Below, in pieces: positions 5,318 through 10,213 of a DNA stretch of 10,213 nucleotides (position 1 is its first letter; every line of letters starts with the position of its first letter). Where the stretch lies: contig JANXWN010000193.1 of the NCBI GenBank assembly GCA_025351125.1, positions 1-10,213 on the forward strand, written 5' to 3'. The notes under the pieces were generated by a model. The model saw nothing but the letters and a program-made list of their open reading frames with translations, did no database searches and was not told the origin of the DNA. This DNA comes from Caulobacteraceae bacterium. GTDB lineage: Bacteria > Pseudomonadota > Alphaproteobacteria > Caulobacterales > Caulobacteraceae. Position numbers and translations under genes: made by a program.

Positions 5318-8300
5318 TCAGAACATTGAGCGACCGGCGATGCGCACGTCGTATTGTCGCTCACCGGAACGAAACTCGGCGTCCCCTTCCAGCGCAAGGT
5401 AGGAATATTGCGAACCGGACTTGACGGAGACGCCGAACGTCGCCCAACCACCCTTGCTGCGATCCGCCGCCATGGTAAACGGGTCCCCGCCGGCAAAGCT
5501 GGCGATGGTGTCGCCGATGTTACCCGAAACGATCTCGCGCCAGCCGCCGCGCACTTCGGCGCGCAACCAGTTGGTCGTACCCCATTGCGTTCCGAGCACC
5601 ATGACCGCCCGACCGCTCAACCGAGAACTGTTGCGACTGGCGAGGGCCAAATCAAATCCGGCGCCGCCGCCGCTCTCGGCATGCGCGCCTTCGTCGAGGC
5701 GGAAATAATCAGCGGACAGTTCCGGTCGGGCATAAAACCGACCGAATTTTTGTTCGTAAGCGACCAGAGCGTGACCGTCAAAAAAGAACCCGCCCCAGGT
5801 CGAGCTTGCCGAATCCGTCGCATTGGTTGCGACGAACCTACGTTGGCTTGAAAAGAAGGCATAGCCGCCACCCGCTCGCGCCGCGACGCGCAACCCGCCG
5901 ACGGCGCGACGGTAATACAGGCTGCCTTCAACGATTGAGGCGACTGTCCGACTGCCGACCTGGGCGGCCGCGTCAGCTTCTTCGGCGTTCATGTAGCTGA
6001 GTGTCGCGCCCACGGCGCCGCCGCCTCGGCCCATTCGCTCGTAACCCGCTACGACACCGAACAATTTTGCATAGGAGCCGAGGGTTTGAACGCCCTTGCG
6101 GTTCACCCGATCATTAACCTCCTGCAACCAAAGGCTGGATCCCGCCACGCGGGCGCCGGCGTCGGGCGTAGTGGAGGTCATGTTCGACACCGAGTGGCTG
6201 GCTGATTCCAGGGCCTCGAACAAGCCTTGCCCTTGGCTGGGCAAGAGTTGGTCGTAGACGGTTTTAAACGCGGTTTCAGTTGAAGCCGACAGGAGCGCCG
6301 CCTCGATCCCGTGCACTCCGTTGTCATTGGGCAGGGCTTTTAAAACGGCGGGCAGAGCGCTTGCCTCGGCCGCGTTAACCCCCAACTGGCTCGTGGTTTT
6401 TTGAGCGACCGTCAAAACTATGCAGTCAGTCGCGCAATTCGCCGTGCCCGACACGGCGCTTGGCGTTGCGGCGTACAGATAGGGCGCGTTGTTTAATACC
6501 CCGCCGGCAAAGACGCCCGACGTCAAGGTCCCGCCCCCGGAGGTTTGCAGGATCACATAGTCATGCGTCAGGGTTGTTTGCAGGCTTTGCAGCGTCAATC
6601 CCAAAGTTGCGCCGCTGGCGAAACTCGACGCGCCGGTCGTGACAAATTTAGTATTGGTGCCCGCCGTGGGGTTTGCCGCCACCAACAACACGCCGCTCGC
6701 GCCGACATTAACGCTTTTGGCTTGAACGGTGCTGGAATTGGTGTCGCTCAATGTGCCGTTGACGACGTTCAAGGTTAGCGTGTTGGCGCCCCCGTCCACC
6801 AGGGAACCGGTCACGACCGGAACGGCGCCTTGCGCAATGGCGTTGGCGTCCGCGCTTATTGTCAGCGTGTTGACGCCGGCCCCGAGGTTTATGCTTGGGG
6901 CCGTTATGACACCTGCCGCGACCGTCATAGTCGTGCCGCCATTGCCGAACAGGATCGACCCGTTAATGGTCGGCACGGTCGCCCCGATTTGGCGCCATAT
7001 CCCCGAATTTATCGCCGGATCGACCGCCACGCCGGCCGCCGATGTCGCTTGGTAGAGCACGCCATTTTCGCTGACGATCTGACCGACAGTATAAGTCAAA
7101 GTGGAATTGTAAGCGCCGCTCGATTTGATCTGGTTAGCCGACAGCTGTTGGGTCAAGCTTTGCGCCGCCGTTCCCAGTGACATGTCGATCGCGGTAATTG
7201 TTCCGGGCATGGGGGCGGTGTTGAGGGTCTGGGTAAGTTGCGCGCTTATCGTGCCGGCATTGACGATAGTTGTCAGAGAACCGGATTTATCGATGATCGC
7301 ACCGGCGTTTCCGCCCAATCCGCCGGAGCCGCTGATGTTGGCGACAATGCCGGCGTTGTTTATAAGACTTGACACGCTGGCGCCGCTGTCGATTTGAATC
7401 GCGGTAACGTTTAACGGCGTGCCGGTCGTCGCCGCGCTGATCTGCGACGTGGTGGCGGTGATCGAGCCCTCATTGCGGATCACCGGAACGGTGGCGCCGC
7501 CACCGATGTGAATCGCCGTTGCATTGGCTTGATAGGATTGCGCGCTGATCGCGCCGGCGTTGAACATGCCGCCGCCTAAAGAGACCGCCCCGCCGAGGCC
7601 GCCGATCTGAACGGCCGTCGCCGTCGCCGCGCTGGGGAGATTTGGCGAGGTGACCTGATCGAATATTCCGTTGCCGAGGATCGAACCTTGATTAACGAAA
7701 CCATAGGTTCCGGACGCGATGCCCGAAGCGCTCGTGGTGACATTGCCCAATGTCACGGTCGAGGCGGCGGCGCCGACCGTCAAGGCCGGCGCAGAGCCGT
7801 AGGATGCGATCTGGCCGGTGCCCTGCACCAAATCGGCAACGCCGTTCGCGTCTAGATCGAGGTTCGTCGTCGACAAAGTCAACGGCGGAGCGCTGATCAG
7901 CAGGCCGCCACCCACATTCGCCCCGATTGTGACGGCCGAACCGCCCTGTTGCAGTTGATCGGCGGTATAAAGCTTTGCTATGGCCGGATTGGAGGGCCGC
8001 GTGGTGGTGCGGTAGCCGGTGGCTGTTTCAGTCCCCGAAATATCAATGCCGCCGCTTACCGCGCCGCCTATGACCACCGCCCGCGCCCCGACCCCCGTGG
8101 CGTTGATGGCGGTCAAACGCAAATTGCCGGTCACGCCGCCGCTCGACGTGATGTCGAGGCCGACTACGCCGTTGCCGTTGGGATTGGTCGTACTGACGGT
8201 TTCACCGCCAAGAACGCTGATTGTACCTTTGACCGCGGTCGCCGCCGCCGTCGATGTCGCGGCGGTGACATTCAACATTTGGAAGTCGCCGATTACAGGC

Positions 8301-8854
8301 GCGGCGATTTGCACGCCAAAGGAATTGTCACCGTGAACGGTGATCGAACCGGTGTCGTAGATGGCAACCGGATTGGTGAACCCCAACGTCGCCGGAAGAT
8401 TGCCCGTAAACACGCCGGGCCCGCTGACCAGAAGGCCGATCCGGTTGGTCCCGTTGGCAAATTTTCCGCTTGCTAATCCGTTGTTACTTGGATCGGCGGC
8501 AGCGGTGTAGGCCTCGCTCACGGTAATCGTGCCGGTGTTCGTAAAGGAGCCGGTATTTCCGCCCAGCAATTGCACGCCAATGGCGTTATTGATGTCCGTA
8601 AAGCTGATGGAGCCCTCATTCGTCACCGCGTTGCTGCTGTTGATGACTACCGCCGCGCCACCCGCGGTGTTGGTTATGCCGATTGAGCCCGTTGAGGTGA
8701 TATCAACGTTGGCGGGCGCGCCCGACGATGCCGTCGCCGTCGCCACCGGCGTGCTGGTGGCTGTTTTGATTGACACCTGGGCGTTTGCCTCGCCGAAAAA
8801 TAACGCCAAGAAGGGTGCAGCCGAAACGGCGACCGCGCGAATTGTAAGGTTCAT
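5318..8854 (-). CDS. type V secretion autotransporter with beta-helix passenger
   Basis: The 1178-residue protein has the classical autotransporter layout. A signal peptide at 1-26 ends ANA before Q. The passenger (about 27-820) is rich in G, A, S, T and N, with short beta-strand repeats of the N-x-G-x-I type, as in beta-helix adhesins. A helical linker follows (about 825-895, rich in A, L and E, including LLPSQGQGLFEALES). The C-terminal beta-barrel (about 905-1178, near the usual 275 residues) ends in a terminal phenylalanine, as outer-membrane proteins do. The style, including LDLDANGVADL at 332-342 and GSAPALTVG just after it, matches passengers common in sphingomonads and Caulobacterales. 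The start is the ATG complementary to 8852-8854, with GAGAG upstream; a TTG one codon earlier is less likely. No protease triad was recognised. It heads the leftward run and probably acts at the cell surface in adhesion or biofilm formation, which is inference. Confidence 0.93.
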   Translation of the reverse strand: MNLTIRAVAVSAAPFLALFFGEANAQVSIKTATSTPVATATASSGAPANVDITSTGSIGITNTAGGAAVVINSSNAVTNEGSISFTDINNAIGVQLLGGNTGSFTNTGTITVSEAYTAAADPSNNGLASGKFANGTNRIGLLVSGPGVFTGNLPATLGFTNPVAIYDTGSITVHGDNSFGVQIAAPVIGDFQMLNVTAATSTAAATAVKGTISVLGGETVSTTNPNGNGVVGLDITSSGGVTGNLRLTAINATGVGARAVVIGGAVSGGIDISGTETATGYRTTTRPSNPAIAKLYTADQLQQGGSAVTIGANVGGGLLISAPPLTLSTTNLDLDANGVADLVQGTGQIASYGSAPALTVGAAASTVTLGNVTTSASGIASGTYGFVNQGSILGNGIFDQVTSPNLPSAATATAVQIGGLGGAVSLGGGMFNAGAISAQSYQANATAIHIGGGATVPVIRNEGSITATTSQISAATTGTPLNVTAIQIDSGASVSSLINNAGIVANISGSGGLGGNAGAIIDKSGSLTTIVNAGTISAQLTQTLNTAPMPGTITAIDMSLGTAAQSLTQQLSANQIKSSGAYNSTLTYTVGQIVSENGVLYQATSAAGVAVDPAINSGIWRQIGATVPTINGSILFGNGGTTMTVAAGVITAPSINLGAGVNTLTISADANAIAQGAVPVVTGSLVDGGANTLTLNVVNGTLSDTNSSTVQAKSVNVGASGVLLVAANPTAGTNTKFVTTGASSFASGATLGLTLQSLQTTLTHDYVILQTSGGGTLTSGVFAGGVLNNAPYLYAATPSAVSGTANCATDCIVLTVAQKTTSQLGVNAAEASALPAVLKALPNDNGVHGIEAALLSASTETAFKTVYDQLLPSQGQGLFEALESASHSVSNMTSTTPDAGARVAGSSLWLQEVNDRVNRKGVQTLGSYAKLFGVVAGYERMGRGGGAVGATLSYMNAEEADAAAQVGSRTVASIVEGSLYYRRAVGGLRVAARAGGGYAFFSSQRRFVATNATDSASSTWGGFFFDGHALVAYEQKFGRFYARPELSADYFRLDEGAHAESGGGAGFDLALASRNSSRLSGRAVMVLGTQWGTTNWLRAEVRGGWREIVSGNIGDTIASFAGGDPFTMAADRSKGGWATFGVSVKSGSQYSYLALEGDAEFRSGERQYDVRIAGRSMF
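6986..7111 (-). other. CBM5/12-like module inside the autotransporter passenger
   Basis: Residues about 582-623 of the autotransporter break the repeat style. The pattern is Y-x5-Y-x2-G-x2-V, then NGVLYQAT, then P-x4-SGIWRQIG, with Y582 and W620 at the ends. This resembles the short chitin-binding CBM5/12 fold and similar modules on phage tail and chitinase proteins, where aromatic residues bind sugar. The stretch contains one of the very few tryptophans in the passenger. The assignment is by pattern only. Confidence 0.5.
7240..7570 (-). repeat. degenerate tandem beta-helix repeats in passenger
   Basis: Four protein-level repeats fall between residues about 428 and 538. Each has a hydrophobic residue, N, two small or charged residues with G, then I or V and a short A-rich strand: N432 (FNAGAISA), N461 (RNEGSITA), N500 (NNAGIVA) and N532 (VNAGTISA). 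Spacings are about 29, 39 and 32 residues. The DNA is not repeated closely, so the copies are old. This is the usual build of a right-handed beta-helix passenger. Confidence 0.65.
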
Positions 8855-9044
8855 CAAACGGGGACTCTCACTCGCGGCGGGTCAATGAAGCGGACGGATC
8901 GGAAAATTTGATTCAACCCGGTTAATACGACTTCAATGGGGCGCCTTTCAAGGCAAGGCTTAAAAGACCCGACTGTCATACGCCGGACATCCGCGACATG
9001 CGATAGAATGCCAGCATAATGCGGCCCGTTGATTTCGGAATCCA
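8855..9044. other. divergent intergenic region between autotransporter and phoR-like genes
   Basis: These 190 bp lie between the leftward autotransporter gene and the rightward sensor kinase gene. They hold a candidate Pho box (8973-8990), possible -10 hexamers TAGAAT at 9004-9009 and CATAAT at 9015-9020 for the kinase, a 12-bp GCCTTTCAAGGC inverted repeat at 8943-8954 followed by another AAGGC at 8955-8959, and TTAA-N7-TCAA at 8922-8936. A leftward promoter for the autotransporter is expected here; TTGAAG (complement of 8931-8936) could be its -35 but the -10 is weak. Confidence 0.6.
8973..8990 (+). promoter_or_regulatory. candidate Pho box (PhoB binding site)
   Basis: CTGTCATACGCCGGACAT is two 7-bp half-sites with an 11-bp period: CTGTCAT matches the PhoB half-site in all seven positions and CGGACAT in five of seven. 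A TAGAAT hexamer follows 13 bp downstream (9004-9009), slightly farther than the 10 bp seen in E. coli phoA. It lies 54 bp before the ATG of a PhoR-like gene, where PhoB autoregulation is known in related systems. Confidence 0.55.
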
Positions 9045-10213
9045 ATGTCTGACTCTTCCCCTCCCACTAAGATCCGACCACTCGTCCCCTGGCAGCTGGT
9101 GCTTATGGGCGCGCTGGGCGCCGCGGCGCCGGCGGGATTGGCGGCGGCGGGTCTGGCGCCATTGGTACCAGCCTTGGACTTGTCGGTGGTGATGATTTTT
9201 GCGGGCGGCCTGGCGATCGCCTGGTCGTGGCGCGCACCGCGCGCCGATCCGGCTCAACGCGCCGCCGCACCCCCGGTTGCGTTGGTTCGCCAGCCACCTT
9301 TCGCGATCATGCTCGAACACCTGATCGATCCGATTTTGCTAATCGCGGGCGGCGATCCGGCCGATTTAGGCGACCGACGGTTTGTCTACGCCAACGGGGC
9401 GGCGCGTGATCTCCTGCACATTCAACGCAGCGATGGACCCTTGACGACCGCCGTGCGGGCGCCGGAAATCCTTGCTGCCGTAGAGGGCGCCCTGTTTGGC
9501 GAGGGCCCGCGCTATGCCGTCTACGAAACGCGAGGCGTAGCTGAACGGTTTTGGCGCGTCAGCGTCATCGCTTTGACCGGCGAGCGTTGGGGCGAGGGGT
9601 CCGAACGTCTGGCTTTGCTGACCCTGCGCGATGAAACAGAGATACGCCGCAGCGAGCGCACCCGCGCCGATTTCCTGGCCAACGCCAGTCACGAATTGCG
9701 CACACCTCTAGCGTCTCTGGCGGGATTCGTGGAGACCCTGCGCGGCCATGCGCGCGACGATCCGGAGGCTCGCGAGCGATTTTTAGGCATCATGCAGGCG
9801 CAGGCCGAACGAATGCGCCGCCTGATCTACGATCTGACCAGCCTCTCGCGGATCGAGCTGGGGGAGCACATTCCGCCATCAGGTCGGGTCGATATGGCCA
9901 CCGCCGTCGTCGACGTCGTCGACGCGCTCGCGCCGATCGCCGTCGAGCGTCAGGTGTCGCTGCGCTCGATCTTGCCGCCCCCCGATAGCGCGATCGCCCT
10001 GGGTGACCGCGACCAGATATTGCAAGTGATTCAGAATTTGGCGGAAAACGCGCTGAAATACACACCCGTTGGACATGCTGTCGTTCTCGAAGTGATGAGT
10101 GATTTGGAGGCCGGCGGCGCGACCACCCCTGTGGCGACGGGCGGCGCGCATCTGTCGCTGGTCACCCCCGACAACGCAGCCGGCAAGCGATATGTCGCGG
10201 TGCGCGTGCGCGA
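9045..10213 (+). CDS. phoR: PhoR-like membrane sensor histidine kinase (cut by window edge)
   Basis: The first 389 residues of a sensor kinase are visible and the frame is open to the right edge. Residues about 15-60 form two hydrophobic segments with a tiny external loop, as in PhoR, which senses phosphate through the Pst transporter and PhoU rather than through a large periplasmic domain. A PAS-like domain follows (about 85-195). The H-box is DFLANASHELRTPLASL with phosphorylated H216. The ATPase domain begins after about 290 and shows the N-box NLAENALKYT with N335; the later G boxes lie outside. Between the N-box and the next strand is a longer linker (about 350-378), rich in A, G and T. 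The ATG at 9045 has GGAA a few bases upstream. A Pho box candidate precedes it. The name phoR rests on architecture and that site; another PAS kinase cannot be fully excluded. Confidence 0.82.
   Translation, partial: MSDSSPPTKIRPLVPWQLVLMGALGAAAPAGLAAAGLAPLVPALDLSVVMIFAGGLAIAWSWRAPRADPAQRAAAPPVALVRQPPFAIMLEHLIDPILLIAGGDPADLGDRRFVYANGAARDLLHIQRSDGPLTTAVRAPEILAAVEGALFGEGPRYAVYETRGVAERFWRVSVIALTGERWGEGSERLALLTLRDETEIRRSERTRADFLANASHELRTPLASLAGFVETLRGHARDDPEARERFLGIMQAQAERMRRLIYDLTSLSRIELGEHIPPSGRVDMATAVVDVVDALAPIAVERQVSLRSILPPPDSAIALGDRDQILQVIQNLAENALKYTPVGHAVVLEVMSDLEAGGATTPVATGGAHLSLVTPDNAAGKRYVAVRVR

Noticed and set aside
5278..5496. Upstream extension of the dienelactone hydrolase frame
   Set aside because: It overlaps the end of the autotransporter beta-barrel in another frame, looks like arginine- and proline-rich shadow sequence, and the strong AAAGGA site marks the ATG at 5277.
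7949..8476. 175-codon plus-strand open frame inside the autotransporter gene, with several others at 5354-5851, 6729-7180 and 8529-8888
   Set aside because: They are antisense to a continuous 1178-residue autotransporter, are rich in R, G, P and A or in hydrophobic shadow residues, and have no recognisable motif.
9790..10151. Minus-strand open frames across the histidine kinase gene
   Set aside because: They are mirror frames of the H-box to N-box coding region, with arginine-rich low-complexity translation.

Overview
The window looks like a piece of an alphaproteobacterial chromosome, most likely Caulobacterales or a close relative. This is an inference from three things: the style of NrdB, an autotransporter of the sort common in sphingomonads and Caulobacterales, and a PhoR-type kinase. 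No rRNA or tRNA is present to confirm it. The DNA is GC-rich, densely coded, and shows no insertion sequence, phage gene, CRISPR array or tRNA. Nothing in it requires an undescribed system; the less ordinary parts are in the autotransporter operon and in the regulatory DNA.

Left end (1-1176, minus strand): a glutathione S-transferase-like gene is followed 25 bp later by mtnA (methylthioribose-1-phosphate isomerase, methionine salvage). mtnA runs off the left edge. Middle-left (1177-3232, plus strand): after a divergent intergenic region come nrdB, the small subunit of class I ribonucleotide reductase with all metal ligands and the radical tyrosine visible, and then a CX5R tyrosine phosphatase. 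A short perfect palindrome and an ACAATAT element about 31 bp apart lie upstream of nrdB and could be NrdR operators.

Centre (3233-8854, minus strand): four genes are read leftward with short gaps or an overlap. They are a 1178-residue type V autotransporter, a dienelactone hydrolase-family enzyme, a small lipoprotein, and a small exported protein that starts with TTG inside the stop of the lipoprotein gene. The run ends in two hairpins with downstream T-runs, read on the minus strand, so it is probably one transcription unit devoted to the cell envelope plus a cytoplasmic hydrolase. The autotransporter passenger carries a small module resembling chitin-binding CBM5/12 domains.

Right end (8855-10213): a 190-bp divergent region holds a good candidate Pho box in front of a plus-strand membrane histidine kinase resembling PhoR, which is cut by the right edge. 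In related bacteria phoR heads the pst-phoU-phoB phosphate cluster, so that cluster probably lies just outside the window. The same region is upstream of the autotransporter, which raises the possibility that the autotransporter responds to phosphate.
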